A stretch of DNA of 64,000 bases. Source: Saccharina japonica (taxonomy: Eukaryota; Sar; Phaeophyceae; Laminariales; Laminariaceae). Location of the stretch: the NCBI GenBank assembly GCA_008828725.1, contig MEHQ01000877.1:203639-267638 (forward strand), read 5' to 3'. Below, one piece after another: positions 35,901 to 45,282 of the stretch. Every line of letters starts with the position of its first letter. Within the stretch, counting starts at the first letter, position 1. A model generated the notes under the pieces. That model was not told the origin of the DNA. It did not search any database and saw only the letters and a list, made by a program, of their open reading frames with translations. The position numbers and the translations under genes are program-made.

Positions 35901-37910
35901 TCTGAAATATGGGGGTCCTTAACCCAAAATCGACGGAATTGCATTCCTGTGTGTCACGGTATATTTCGACCAGCTTCGGAACTGAGGAACTACTCCATAA
36001 TGCACACGCCTGTTATGGTTTCGGTCGGCTAAATGCCTTCGATGTAAAGCTGGGCGATGGATTCGCTCACCGGGTCAACTAAGGGTATACAATTCGTTAA
36101 AAGGGCTTTCTTTGAGGGAGGTACGGAACTCCACAATCTTAGGAGCCCCTCCAGAAACACCTGCAGGTGCACCCCTACTGCAGCACTACGTGTCATCGTG
36201 CATTTCCTAGATAGGCCATGAGGCGTTCTGCGAGAGGGGAGGGGTAGTTTTTCAACGGTGCCCAGCTTCTCCAGTGAAACACTACCGAACAGCGTTCATT
36301 TTTTTTTCCATTTTCCTTATCCGTTCGTGATACATCTATGCACGTGATATTTCTCATCGTCTTCGGGTTGAGTATGCACTATTTATTACGGCCCAATTAT
36401 TGGGTGACGAAAATAATATTTTGGGCGCAAAGGAAAAAAGTTGCAGCCCCCCCCCCGCCGCTCTTTCGTCAGCATGCCCGTCACGAAGATTGTTCACATG
36501 GTAGCTCTACCAAACGTTTTCCAGACGCTGGTCTCAGTCCTTGGGTGGGTGAGGTTTAGGGCTCACCAAACGGGGAGCGTCGGCCGATCTAGATTATGTA
36601 GGTGCCGCAATCCTACTCTAATCGCGAAATGCCTCCCTCTGTGCGCGCGGTCTCCGGTATAGGGGCCACAGGCACTCCCAGTCGTGTTTCGAATAAAATG
36701 CAGTATTGTTCTCCTCGTTTCAGAAGCTACAAACAATGGGTACCACCCTTGCTGTGCCATATAGTTATGTACGGCCTTCCGTGTAGACGAAGCTCACCCT
36801 TGTAGTTTAAACAACGCGACAAAACTTGCACATGTTCGCGCCCCCCGGCCGTAGCACGCTTTGGCGCATGCTACGATAGAGGTGCACCATGTTTTTTTCT
36901 GAGCTTCTCACTTAAGGAGCGTCATACCTCACCGAAAAAAATGATTTTTTTTTGAGGAAAATAAATGTGCTGCCGGATGAGAAATCTCATGACCGAAGTA
37001 TACTCTGAAGCATTATTCGCCACAAAAAATGAAAGTCCGACACATTTGGATTAAGGAGCCCTATCGCTCAGAAAACGATTCGGCGAAAACGTGCTACGTA
37101 CCTCTACCTTCGCAATGATGAATGTGGTCACAATGAGCCACGAACATGTGCGTGGTCACCCGCACGGAGGTGACGACGGCTCATGATACTTGGTGATTTT
37201 GCACATTTCACTTGAGGTCAGGACCCCTGTTTCCTCACCAAGAAACCGACTTCATGAAACTTAGGCCGCGAAACCCGAGCAAACATTGATAGAGTTGGCT
37301 TAGCATTTACCAAATAGCACCCAGTAGAATACGCATCATATGACCACGCGAGGGGGGGTGCATGAATGCTTACATACATGCACCGCATGCAATCTGCAAC
37401 CCCGACAAACGAAGACAACCAAGAATGTTGAGTGAAGGTGGTCTGGTTCTTGGAGCGTAGTCAGTCTGAATATATTGGACTTCCGCAGAGTAGAACGGCT
37501 CCCTTGCCTTCCTTCCTTCCTGGCACAGGACGTCAACCACCCTCGCCTCTTGCATCAAGGTAGGGTTCCCCCATCCCCCGAGAACGTATAAACCGCGTGC
37601 ATTACTTCCCGCCGCTGCTTACGACATCCGACGTTTGTTGCTATGTGAAACGTCACAGGCTGACCGTGCCGCTGGATGCCGGGAGGAGTGCGCCATTTGC
37701 GCCGACCTAATTTCGCCTTGCCAAAACTGCTACCAGGGCAACCCGTCCGCCACCGTCTGCGATGACCCGGAGAAGTACCTCTTCTGGGACACGCTGCATT
37801 TCACCACGGATTTCCACCGGTTTCTCGCGGAAGCTACCAGGCAGTGCACCAAAGCCTCTCCGGACCAAAATACCGCCTGGGTGGAGTTGCTTTGCCCTCC
37901 GGACGCGTAA
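23808..37910 (+). CDS. Gene 2: secreted GDSL/SGNH hydrolase, ten exons
   Basis: Exons 23808-23921, 25000-25122, 27765-27845, 28726-28827, 29666-29729, 30251-30417, 32802-32903, 35094-35219, 35595-35723, 37659-37910; 1260 nt, 419 residues. The start is the ATG that aligns with gene 3 and gives a 19-residue signal peptide ending ASA before Gln20. Ser45 in FGDS is the predicted nucleophile; NGKVWP (exon 3) is typical of plant-type GDSL lipases; Asn172 sits in block III; Asp380 and His383 in WDTLH complete the dyad. Block III reads GGNE instead of GxND, and block II reads FATSS where family members usually have a glycine pair. Expected to hydrolyse esters outside the cell; the substrate is unknown. 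Introns reach 2.7 kb and are full of M1 copies. All exons are open and spliceable, so it appears functional. Confidence 0.88.
24231..24548 (+). repeat. Direct repeat pair in gene 2 intron 1
   Basis: About 65 bp (acctgggtcac ... aatggaaaacgtct) at 24231-24296 recurs at 24483-24548 with few changes. Function unknown. Confidence 0.75.
24579..24845 (-). mobile_element. M1 element, aged
   Basis: Termini gacgcgtgataagatagaag and tgcacctttaccctagcatg are both mutated; interior has the gactactgcaggtatagagc variant also seen at 13982. Lies in gene 2 intron 1. Confidence 0.7.
25000..25122 (+). CDS. Gene 2 exon 2 (GDS nucleophile block)
   Basis: 123 bp, 41 codons, phase 0; acceptor gcgacag, donor gtgaga. 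Encodes MVVFGDSTSDAGRRF, block I with the catalytic serine, then DDIGPFPWTNLF. Confidence 0.9.
25203..25257 (+). pseudogene. Partial duplicate of exon 2 in intron 2
   Basis: gttccatggaccaacctg and acccgacagtgatg repeat the 3' end of exon 2. The AT-rich stretch before the exon is also repeated, so this is a tandem duplication of roughly 130-200 bp. It lacks the GDS codons. Confidence 0.7.
25258..25524 (+). mobile_element. M1 element
   Basis: Termini gacgtgggctacggtagata and ctgtcgtagcacgcgtc; flanks GCGA / GCGG nearly match. It abuts the exon 2 duplicate. Confidence 0.75.
25569..25814 (-). mobile_element. M2 element (diverged M1 subfamily), 4-bp duplication TCAG
   Basis: Termini GAGCAATCCCACGCTAGGGG / inverse of GAGTCATCCCACGGTAGGGG; TCAG at 25565-25568 and 25815-25818. 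Related copies at 53557-53792 and 60656-60895. Confidence 0.82.
26697..26953 (+). mobile_element. M1 element, intact, 4-bp duplication ATCC
   Basis: 257 bp; ATCC at 26693-26696 and 26954-26957. Belongs to the subgroup with cacctgcatacaggacattt after the left terminus. Confidence 0.85.
27119..27218 (+). repeat. (TAG)n-type imperfect microsatellite
   Basis: Runs of tagtag interrupted by tatactag and aagaag across gene 2 intron 2. Confidence 0.8.
27765..27845 (+). CDS. Gene 2 exon 3
   Basis: 81 bp, 27 codons, phase 0; acceptor ttcggcag, donor gtgagc. Encodes STLRAYLPAPGSVSNGKVWP and SWLRVPE; NGKVWP is a plant-type GDSL lipase signature. Confidence 0.88.
28365..28624 (+). mobile_element. M1 element, left terminus decayed
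   Basis: Right terminus ctctatcgtagcacgcgtc is intact, left is tagcatcgtgtaaaaggtgc. Lies in gene 2 intron 3. Confidence 0.7.
28726..28827 (+). CDS. Gene 2 exon 4 (block II region)
   Basis: 102 bp, 34 codons, phase 0; acceptor ggacag, donor gtaagt. Encodes ELNFATSSASATDTFRS and ends TGEGEEFPTG. LNFAT marks block II, but Ser-Ser replaces the usual glycines. Confidence 0.88.
29226..29470 (+). mobile_element. M1 element, intact, 4-bp duplication CACA
   Basis: 245 bp; CACA at 29222-29225 and 29471-29474. Lies in gene 2 intron 4. Confidence 0.9.
29666..29729 (+). CDS. Gene 2 exon 5
   Basis: 64 bp; acceptor ctcctcag, donor gtgagc; ends in phase 1. Encodes TLSQQVTRYFYDILDETNS and TL. Confidence 0.88.
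30251..30417 (+). CDS. Gene 2 exon 6 (block III, GGNE variant)
   Basis: 167 bp; acceptor gtggtcag, donor gtgagg. Encodes GFSHIIAVGGNEPSSLL and GGAGYVDPVPFEDVFEVVDG. The oxyanion Asn is kept, but Asp of GxND is Glu. Confidence 0.88.
30429..30807 (+). mobile_element. M1 element with 9-bp minisatellite, 4-bp duplication TGCA
   Basis: TGCA at 30425-30428 and 30808-30811. The M1 interior is expanded by about 14 copies of aatgacaat-type repeats at 30592-30720, giving 379 bp. It starts 12 bp after the exon 6 donor. Confidence 0.88.
31360..31500 (-). other. Conserved antisense block in the exon 6-7 intron
   Basis: Minus-strand reading gives EYRPLRVDHFPAKGLDLSFP; the same intron of gene 3 (54340-54460) gives EYMPLLDCVHLPAEGPGFSY with wobble differences, but the frames differ upstream by an indel. 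Either a remnant of another gene or simply conserved intron. Confidence 0.35.
32802..32903 (+). CDS. Gene 2 exon 7
   Basis: 102 bp, phase 0; acceptor tatacag, donor gtgagt. Encodes WQEAITRLIERGVTGKIFLT and ends KGLP. Confidence 0.9.
33177..33534 (+). mobile_element. M1 element with inserted piggyBac-like foldback remnant
   Basis: Termini gacgcatgtggcggtagagg and ctctatcgtagcgcgcgtc. Interior carries an extra stretch 33370-33440 (ccccttaaggaccggtcccg ... attagtgtggga) like the foldback at 39600-39688. Confidence 0.7.
33795..33965 (+). repeat. G-rich purine segment
   Basis: Dense runs of 3-6 G on the + strand in the exon 7-8 intron of gene 2 (gaggacggggaggggggaga and similar), with potential to form G-quadruplexes. 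The opposite strand has a 154-codon proline-rich frame, likely composition-driven. Confidence 0.6.
34333..34569 (+). mobile_element. M1 element, 4-bp duplication TGTA
   Basis: 237 bp; TGTA at 34329-34332 and 34570-34573; small deletion after the left terminus. Confidence 0.88.
35094..35219 (+). CDS. Gene 2 exon 8
   Basis: 126 bp, 42 codons, phase 0; acceptor tttggcag, donor gtaagc. Encodes GIAESGIGDVLEQVSVAVNT and PQVQMLDIYRLSA. Confidence 0.88.
35362..35545 (+). pseudogene. Tandem duplicate of exon 8 3' end plus intron start
   Basis: cccaagtgcagatgcttgat, a shifted ctgtctgcggtgagc donor and downstream gattacgtagattg repeat 35170-35350. It has no acceptor and a 6-bp insertion at the Tyr codon, so it is not an exon in use. 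Confidence 0.75.
35595..35723 (+). CDS. Gene 2 exon 9
   Basis: 129 bp, 43 codons, phase 0; acceptor tcctgcag, donor gttagt. Five codons longer than in genes 1 and 3 owing to a GGSGSSLSEPC loop; ends AEVMGTQ. Confidence 0.9.
35856..36195 (-). mobile_element. M1 element, aged
   Basis: Left terminus gacgcgtgtcacgatagagg, right cacccctactgcagcacta; interior diverged, with an insertion. Confidence 0.6.
36863..37108 (+). mobile_element. M1 element, right terminus lost
   Basis: ggcgcatgctacgatagagg through gattaaggagccctatcg to cctctaccttcgcaatg. Confidence 0.75.
37659..37910 (+). CDS. Gene 2 exon 10 (catalytic Asp/His, stop)
   Basis: 252 bp including TAA; acceptor cgtcacag. Cysteines in CREECAICADLISPCQNC precede YLFWDTLHFTTDF, block V. 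Ends LLCPPDA. Confidence 0.92.
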   Translation, partial: ADRAAGCREECAICADLISPCQNCYQGNPSATVCDDPEKYLFWDTLHFTTDFHRFLAEATRQCTKASPDQNTAWVELLCPPDA

Positions 37911-38094
37911 GAAATGATTGTCGACGACGAAGCCATACATGCTTCCGGGTAGGGTGTATACCTCCGGGGAACTGCCGTGATCCTGATCATCTGTTTCCTC
38001 AGCTGCTGCTGTGAGAGACTGCTTGTGCTGGATCTGCACACTTCAGATAGATCTGGCTCACAGGAAACATTTGCCTCTATCGCGCAAACTGTAC

Positions 38095-38360
38095 GGGTCC
38101 CACCGAGGCGGGCTACGATAGGGGCAGCACTTTTCGATCGTTTTTGTTCAGGATGACAGAGGTCCTTGACCCAGAATTGTCGGAATGGCGCCATTCTTGT
38201 CAGGCAAAAGTTTCCGTTGTACACCAAACGACCATTGGATGGTTTGTTCGGTTCTCTTTCCTAATTTTACTATGTAGAGTCAGTTAATGGGCGAGTATTG
38301 AGCTCGTCAAGTCAGGAGCCCCGGAAACAATAAGGTGCACCTCGACCGTAGCTTCCTCCA
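38095..38360 (-). mobile_element. M1 element, decayed
   Basis: Keeps gggctacgataggggcagca at the left and gtgcacctcgaccgtagctt at the right; the interior is diverged. Confidence 0.55.
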
Positions 38361-39599
38361 CCCGGAAGTATGAGCTAAATCATACAAATCATACAAGATC
38401 GGGGGTTCATCTGCTTTGTTTGGCTGATTTAGGCGATGAAGTGTTTAATAGGAGTCGAAGATCTCGGTCCGGGAGTGCATCCGCTTGGACTGGTCCAGAT
38501 CATGAAAAGCAGGAGTCGATGACCCGTCTGTGGTTTGGAAGGGTATCTGTTTGAATGCGACCAGCTGCATGATGTGCATTGTGATCCCAAGCGATACACC
38601 CGGGTGGTACGACAATGGTCCATCACAAAAGGAGTAAATGGACCTGCACTCGTCACCAATGTGGGTATATAATCAACCGTCCTATGTAATACCAAGTACG
38701 AGTACGAAAGGCAAACTCGTAATATATCCGCAGACGTACGACTGCATTTAACTCGTACATATGCACGTAAAAAATATCCGAACTAAATCATGTTTCTATC
38801 GACGTTTTCATGTTTGTTAGCAAGTAAGATACTCGTATACACGTATCCGTGCGTGTAGTGACTGTAAACCACGATGATAGATATGTACCGTTTAGGTCCC
38901 AAAATATATATTCTACGTAGCATCACATGGTTTGCAAGCTTGACCTAGAGAGAGGGTAGCTCTTGCTGCATATGTATGCCCAAGTTGATATTCATAGGAG
39001 CTATATGAGCAACGTAGCTCATTTATCCCAAAATGAGCCATAGGCGTGACATGAGCCACACAGGCTTCCCCCGGCTTGCGCTATTGGCAGCAGCTCTTCT
39101 GCACAAAGTTTAAGTTTTGGAGGCTGGAGCTTGCCCATGAGCTGTCCTAACTGAGTACGTATTTACGTTTCACGGCGACAACGTATTTCTGGGATTTTCC
39201 CAGGAAGTTTAAAAGTCATTAGTACTCAGGATATAGGGTTGAGTGGGGAGGGATCGTGGTCCGCAAGTTCGGAACAACAAAACAAAACAATTGAAAAATC
39301 TGCGGAGCCGCGTTTTTCGCCCTCGTTTATGCCGCTTTGGGTCCGTTTTTTTTGTCCAAGTATTTATCGGTGCTAGAAAAAATGACAGATTTCTATTAAT
39401 AACGGCCTATTTTCCTAAATGAGAATTGCCTTTCCGATGAGAATGAAAATCGACTTTAGTACTTTGTAATATGTTTAAGAGTTGTATTTCGCTCATGATC
39501 AAAAGTTGACCTAGAAAATATGTTCCTCCATGGTAGGTGTCGATCCACGAAAAAACAAATGAAATTGGCCTTGACAGGCTCGAAAAATCGAGGATTTAA

Positions 39600-39688
39600 C
39601 CCTTATAGGACTGGAGTCCCGTTTTGGGGACAAATTACTTATAATTAGAGTGGATTGTCCCCAAAACGGAACTGCAGTTCTAAAGGGG
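39600..39688. mobile_element. PiggyBac-like foldback MITE, TTAA duplication
   Basis: Flanked by TTAA at 39596-39599 and 39689-39692. Termini CCCTTATAGGACTGGAGTCC / CCCCTTTAGAACTGCAGTTC form arms joined through cccgttttggggacaa. CCCT plus TTAA is typical of piggyBac-derived elements. 89 bp, no coding. Confidence 0.78.
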
Positions 39689-40119
39689 TTAAGGGAATTT
39701 ATTTGCATTTATGAGCGAGGGACCTTGCATTTATGAGCGAGGTCCCTCGCCCATAAATACAGATTTTCTGGGATCCTCGATATCTTGAGACTGCCGATGC
39801 CGATTTCGTTTATTTTTTGTCATCGACGGGTGTCACAACTGACAATACTTTACAATAAAAAAAAAAGACTGTGAGGGAAGTACATCTCTTACAATTCAAA
39901 AACCAATATTTTCGATTTTCATTCTCATCGGAAAGGCAAACTTCTCAATTAGACAAATCGGCTGTTTAATAGTAGTTCAGACCTACAAAACCAAACTCGA
40001 ACGCAGCGCAGCTGAGCTGCGTTTCTCGCCCGTTTTTTGCCCGTTTTGGGTCCGGTTTTGGGTCAGGGACAGGGTTCGGGTAAATAGGGTCACGCCCGTG
40101 GCTTGATCCCATTAGGGAG

Positions 40120-40282
40120 CAAATATGTCAGGAGACGGCACTTTCAGCCCTTGACTGACGGCAATTCGACTTTTTCTTTCCTTGACTGACGCCAAAATAC
40201 TAGGTTTTAGTGTGAAACACTCGGATCCACACCCTTGACCGATGCCCGTTTTCCCTTGACTGACCGTCTCCTGACATGTTTG
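40120..40282. mobile_element. Short element, 8-bp duplication TTAGGGAG
   Basis: Termini CAAATATGTCAGGAGACGG / inverse of CAAACATGTCAGGAGACGG; TTAGGGAG at 40112-40119 and 40283-40290. Same terminal sequence as the larger element next to it. Confidence 0.85.
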
Positions 40283-40300
40283 TTAGGGAGTGCGTCCTAT

Positions 40301-41606
40301 CAAAGATGTCAGGAGACGGCACTTTTACCCCTTGACGGACGGGGTCAAACGTGCCTTGACGGCAAAACCCGGGGATACCAAGTAAAAATCCACGTTTTTT
40401 TTTAGACGCCTAACCATATTTTTGAAAACCTGAATTTTGTGGTTGGGATTTGTTTCCGCCATTTTTTCCTTCTATTTTTTAGTCTCGTTCGAAGTTCAGA
40501 TCTACAGCAGATACTGGTATATCGCGAGCAACGCGCAACACAGCAATATCCTCGTTTCTTCTTGCTTATTTATGATGTGTTGGAGCCACAGCAGCCAGAA
40601 GCACAAAACATAAAATAAAAATAGGGGTTTCCACACAGATAGTAAGGCAATTTTTCCTAGCGGGGATAGGGGACAACCTGTCTTGACGGATTAAAATGCC
40701 ACCTGTGTTGCATTGCCCACAAAATAATCGTGATTTGGCCAAATCTACTTTCAGCAATCGACAACTGGAACAACAATACCCCTGTTTTTTTCCTGTGGGA
40801 AAATATGCAATCCACCACAGCTCCATCAATATCGTCGATCCCGATATCTCCCGCCCCTCAAAATACTCCTTGACGCACCCACAGCAGTGTGGCAAAGTGG
40901 CAGCCGATTCGGTGCCCTCTACGGTGCGCGACCTCGTCGCTGAAGTTTGAAAATGTGGTTCAAGGTCGTTTTTCTTGTACTGTAAACAAGTTGTTTTTTA
41001 CAGCTCAAAACGAATATTTTTCTCGAAAAATATGAATACGAGTACTCGTATACAGCAGGAAATAAATGACTGCTTTTTTTACACGTTTCTTTGATTTTTG
41101 AGGCACACTTCTGAGGCCGATTACGCCGTCTGTAGGATCGATCCCGATATCTCCCGCCCCTGAAAACCTTCCTTGCATATATACACGGGCACAGGAAGAG
41201 TTCTGGGCGATTTCGTCCACGCCTTCCACCGCGACCTTGGCCGTGAAGATTGCCTAAACAGGCGGCGTAATTGCTTCGACCGAAGCTGCTACCTGCTTCC
41301 ATCTGCAGGAAACTGAATTAATCCAACTCTAGGAGGATCAAGCACCATCAAGCTACCGAACAGGCTCTACCATGACTTGATTGAGCTGCTCTGCGTGTGG
41401 TGTGTCATTTGGAGGCTTCTGTGGGGAGCACGGTGTCTGTGAAAAGGACCTTGTTCGGGGCTGATATTGACCCAACCCCGTTTTCCACAAATCAGGCGTT
41501 AGCTGAAAGTACTATTTCTCTCACTTTGTGGGCAGTGCAACACAGGTGTGACGGACGCCCTTGACTGACTGACTGCTTGACGGTTGCCCGTCTCCTGACA
41601 TATTTG
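40301..41606. mobile_element. 1.3-kb element of the same family, 8-bp duplication
   Basis: Termini CAAAGATGTCAGGAGACGG / inverse of CAAATATGTCAGGAGACGG; flanks CGTCCTAT (40293-40300) and CTTCCTAT (41607-41614) match 7 of 8. Subterminal inverted repeats (cacctgtgttgcattgcccac at 40697, its inverse near 41522). Internal direct repeat cccgatatctcccgcccct at 40842 and 41144. It has only short open frames (a 109-codon frame on minus at 40566-40895, cysteine-containing), so it is non-autonomous or decayed; hAT-like by duplication length. Confidence 0.78.
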
Positions 41607-41775
41607 CTTCCTATTGCCCGCGAGCAGCGAACAGCCCGACCCGATCGGTCAGTATTCCTCAAAGCGAAATGGGTCGTATATACGGACCCTAACATGGCAA
41701 GGGAAAAGCATCAACAGATATGAAACAAACAAACAAACAAACTTCACGTATGACACCGCCTCATAACCCGTACGT

Positions 41776-41850
41776 AGTTGGCGCGATCGAAGTATCCCCC
41801 CCATCTTGCAAAGTTGAGATTCGACAAAATCGTCGATCTCACAGCAAAAA
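41776..41850 (+). repeat. R3 repeat, partial copy
   Basis: gcgatcgaagtat and gagattcgacaaaatcgtcg match 17334-17440 and, inverted, 9205-9285. Confidence 0.55.
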
Positions 41851-42909
41851 TGTCAGCTGTCAGCTGCCATTTTAATAGGTTTCATCTCTCTCTACGTGCA
41901 TACTTCGAAGTATAAGTGTTTCATAAGCGTTACACAATATTATCGTATTCGCGTGTACGAGTACGACAGACACGACGAACGTGGAGCATACTTTCATATT
42001 TTTTTCGCCCCGCCCCCCCCCTCTCTTTTGCACTTGTACATCCGACCTCGAGCCTCCCCTCACAGGTAAGAACGGAGGTATTCTGTCAAGGACCTGACGA
42101 CCTGCTTTCGCGACAACGCCCCCGTCGCGTCTCGCCGGAAATAAACGTGTTTCATTTGGGAAGCACCGGCTTCAGGGGTACATATAAACAACTTGTCTCC
42201 ACCAGTTACTTAGTACGTCTTGCGCAAGTCATGCGGGTTAAGTTTTCCTCTCTCTCTCATGTTCTCCTCCTCAGTTTGGTACGTGTAATATATACCAGGT
42301 GGCGCTGGGTGGCGAGTTGTAAGCCCTCAATGTTTCGATGGCCACCCTATCCTTTCTTGTTTCAAACGACGTTGTTTTACAGGTACGAAGTGCTTCATTC
42401 AATGCATTATATATTTGGAACACAAGCGAGCGGTCGACATTTTGATTGTCATTTGGCAAATTAGACAATACCAGGTACTAAGTGTACGACAAAACGCACT
42501 ACGTACGAGTATCGTACTCCGTACACACTTTGTATGGTGTTCTTCTCGGTTCGAGGCATGAATCGGCGCGGTCGACGAAAGACGCGCCAACCATATTGCA
42601 GCATATAGGATGGAACCTCGGAGACTTCGTGATATTATATACGGGAGACTTCGTGTGTTTCTTCGGTGTGCCGACTGTTGCTTGTACAGCAGTAGTAGTA
42701 GGTTTTGTGCATAGGAAGCAGAACCTCCGGCTTCGGCCTCTCGCACGCACGATATCACAACAACAATGAGAAAAGACAGCCCCAAACATGCACGGAGACA
42801 GGCAACCAGTCAGTCAGTCAGCCAGCCAATATATATAGCGTCTCGAACGAGGGAGCACATCAGGAAACAGTAGGCAGTAGCCGCACCTCTATCGTGGCAT
42901 GTGTGTCCT
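41851..42909. other. Spacer, CT-rich repeat and unassigned sequence
   Basis: Holds a stretch (41996-42080, ending cctcgagcctcccctcacag) similar to 18541-18620. A 182-codon open frame spans 41916-42464 without recognisable domain and includes this repeat, so I do not call it a gene. Confidence 0.5.
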
Positions 42910-43041
42910 GACGCATGCTACGGATAGAGGTACACCATGTTGTTTCTGGGCGCAGTTACCTGTGAGGAGGTCCATACCTCACCCAAAACACTGATTTTCG
43001 AGAGGAACAAAAGTGGTCGTACCTAATGCACAACCCCATGG

Positions 43042-43236
43042 GAGGGGTGGACAAAGGGTGATAGTGGATCTTTAAGATGGGGATTTTGTCTGGGTAGTAG
43101 TATGCTGACCCTCAGATCGAACCCTAACCCTAACCCTAACCCGAACCCTATGCCAGTGGTCAGTGCTTGCTTGGCCAATCAGAGTGCTTCATTAGCTACC
43201 TTAGGAAGATCCACTAACGGTGTTTGTCCACTACTG
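43042..43236. mobile_element. hAT-like MITE carrying TTAGGG-type repeats, 8-bp duplication
   Basis: CCCCATGG at 43034-43041 and 43237-43244. Inverted arms GTGGACAAAGGGTGATAGTG and GTGGACAAACACCGTTAGTG. The interior contains ccctaaccctaaccctaacc around 43125-43145. Confidence 0.85.
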
Positions 43237-43259
43237 CCCCATGGCCTGTTGTTGTTGTT

Positions 43260-43530
43260 GTTGTTGTCTTCACATTAAACCCGTTCTTTCTACTCAACCA
43301 CATCAGTACACCCAGTGCCTGTCCTGATTCCCAATCCTAGAGAGATACAAATTATGTGGTCACAGACTGTGAAACAGAGAAAAACCAAAACAAAATAAAC
43401 GCAAATTAATGGGTAAAGCAAGTGAGATGCGTAACGTATCGGGTACGAGAACACAGCGACACGAGCCGAACCAAAAAATAAGAACAAAAAAGACAAAATA
43501 AAACAAGTTCTGAAATGAAACAGAATACAA
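43260..43530. repeat. R4 repeat, copy 2
   Basis: Same blocks as 17810-18180; part of the insertion that splits the M1 element. Preceded by a (GTT)n run. The insertion continues to about 44150 with GC/AT-biased, gene-free sequence. Confidence 0.6.
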
Positions 43531-45282
43531 ATGACGCAGGGAGACAGAAGCGCCAGAAGCGCCAGAAGCGCCCCTAGACGAAAAGCACACGTGCCCAAGA
43601 GGAACAGATAACTGCTGCACGAGCGAGGCAACACGAAAAAAGAGAGAGACACCGGCATAGGGTGGAAACAAAGGGAGAAACAAGGCAAAAAAAGCAAGAA
43701 AGAAGACACGAGAGAGGAAAAGAGAAAAATAGTTCTCAAGGCAAGCTCAAGGCGATGGTAACAACAAGTTCCCGTCTCTGCTATAAAAAACTGATACGGG
43801 GACCATGTCACACCTTCTGCCATCTCATTCCCACTCTAAAAACAAAACGGTGTCAAGAGTCGATACTACCTCTGCCGCGCCCCCCCCAGTGAACACATCA
43901 ACGGAAACAAATAATAGAATTCAAGGACTAGTCGAGCCGATATCTGGCCACACGATCTATCATTTCGTTTCTGCATTCGTCGACAGCTGTATCAGTACGG
44001 CCGGCCCCCCCCTCTCCTGGTCGCCTCTCTTGGCGTCCTCAGCTGTATGCCGTAGCCAGCTCCTCTCCGCTTCGGCCCTGTGCCACCTCGCCATGAAATG
44101 GTCCGCCGCCTCGCCAACCCCCCGATACCACACCCTATCTATTAATAAGTACAACTGAAAAAAACATCAACATGAAAATGAATGTAATGAGTTTAAAGGA
44201 GCCCTGTCTTTCAGGGAAAAAAAAAACAGTCTAAATATGCTACTTCTACCTTACTTAGCACGCGTCTCCTCCGATGCGAAAGCCCGGCCTTTGCTCAAAC
44301 TGCCAGCCGGACAGTAGTAGTAGTAGTAGTCGGCCGGCACTCCACCTGTAAGTAGTCTCGACCAACGATCAATCAACAACGTGTTTGTTTACAAGCCAAT
44401 TGTACAGACGACAGGTCGGGTCAACATGCTCAAGTCTCCGGAGTAGTAGACAGCAAGGACTGATACTTCCGAGGGGGCATGGAGTGAACTGACACACGAC
44501 ACGAAGTGAGACGTGGAAGTGTGGAGGGCGTGAGCTTTGCTTTTTTTACCCATCCGCGGGAGGATTAAAAAAAAAAAAAAAACAGACCGGTCGTATACAA
44601 TAATACGTATCGCTAAAAACACCGATTGGTTGTTGGCAAGTTCCTCAACGTCACCCGCCAAACACAGACAGGGCGATGTGAGAGATGTTAGAACCTTCCG
44701 ATAGCCGCCTTGGCGAGAGCGCTACGAGCGAGTACGGCTGTAGTACTTTGTGGACTACGAAGCTTTTCCTGATTGTATCAAGGTGTGGACGTAGGTGGCC
44801 CTTGACTCGAAGGTGTAGCCCTTGCGCTCGCTAACCACGGACAACAAGTCGTTAGTTATGAATTACTTAGAACTTGCGTAGACCCACAAGTTCATTGATA
44901 ATATCATACCGCCAGTGCTTTGGTTTAGCGCTGGATACTCGGTCTACAGCAAGCAGTATTCAGAGTCCGCTTACAAAATAATGATGCAATGATCTGAAAC
45001 GCATGTAAACTGGATGCGTTTCTTAACTAAATGAAACTTAAAACGGGATCCATACGCCTAAACGTGAATGGATCCATCCTTAAATCACTACAGCAGACCG
45101 AAGTAACGAATGTATGACACGCATGTACCGCTTTTTTCCTACTACGGGTTCTCGCGTAATTTACGATTTAAGTTTTCGTGAGATTTTAAAACAACCAGCG
45201 CTGAAAACAACACACCCTTTTTACGTATGATATGACACGTACTGGGTGTGAAAAACAACATCCCACTATGTCTGATATATAA

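Larger units (their letters stand above)
37911..40111. other. Spacer after gene 2
   Basis: No gene recognised. Contains a decayed M1 (38095-38360) and the piggyBac-like foldback. An inverted pair flanks the latter: 39402-39460 (tgagaattgcctttccgatg) and 39910-39975 carry the same stretch in opposite orientation. Confidence 0.55.
42910..44266 (+). mobile_element. M1 element split by two nested insertions, TCCT duplication
   Basis: TCCT at 42906-42909 and 44267-44270. M1 sequence is 42910-43041, a few bases after 43244, and about 44150-44266. The rest is a 195-bp hAT-like element and a second insertion with R4 repeat of about 0.9 kb. The intact outer duplication shows both inserts came later. 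Confidence 0.82.

Noticed and set aside
41916..42464. 182-codon + strand frame
   Set aside because: Runs through a CT-rich repeat and lacks a domain or conserved partner.
43290..43823. 177-codon minus strand hydrophobic frame
   Set aside because: Lies within the R4-containing insertion; the Phe/Leu/Ser richness comes from A-rich plus-strand sequence.
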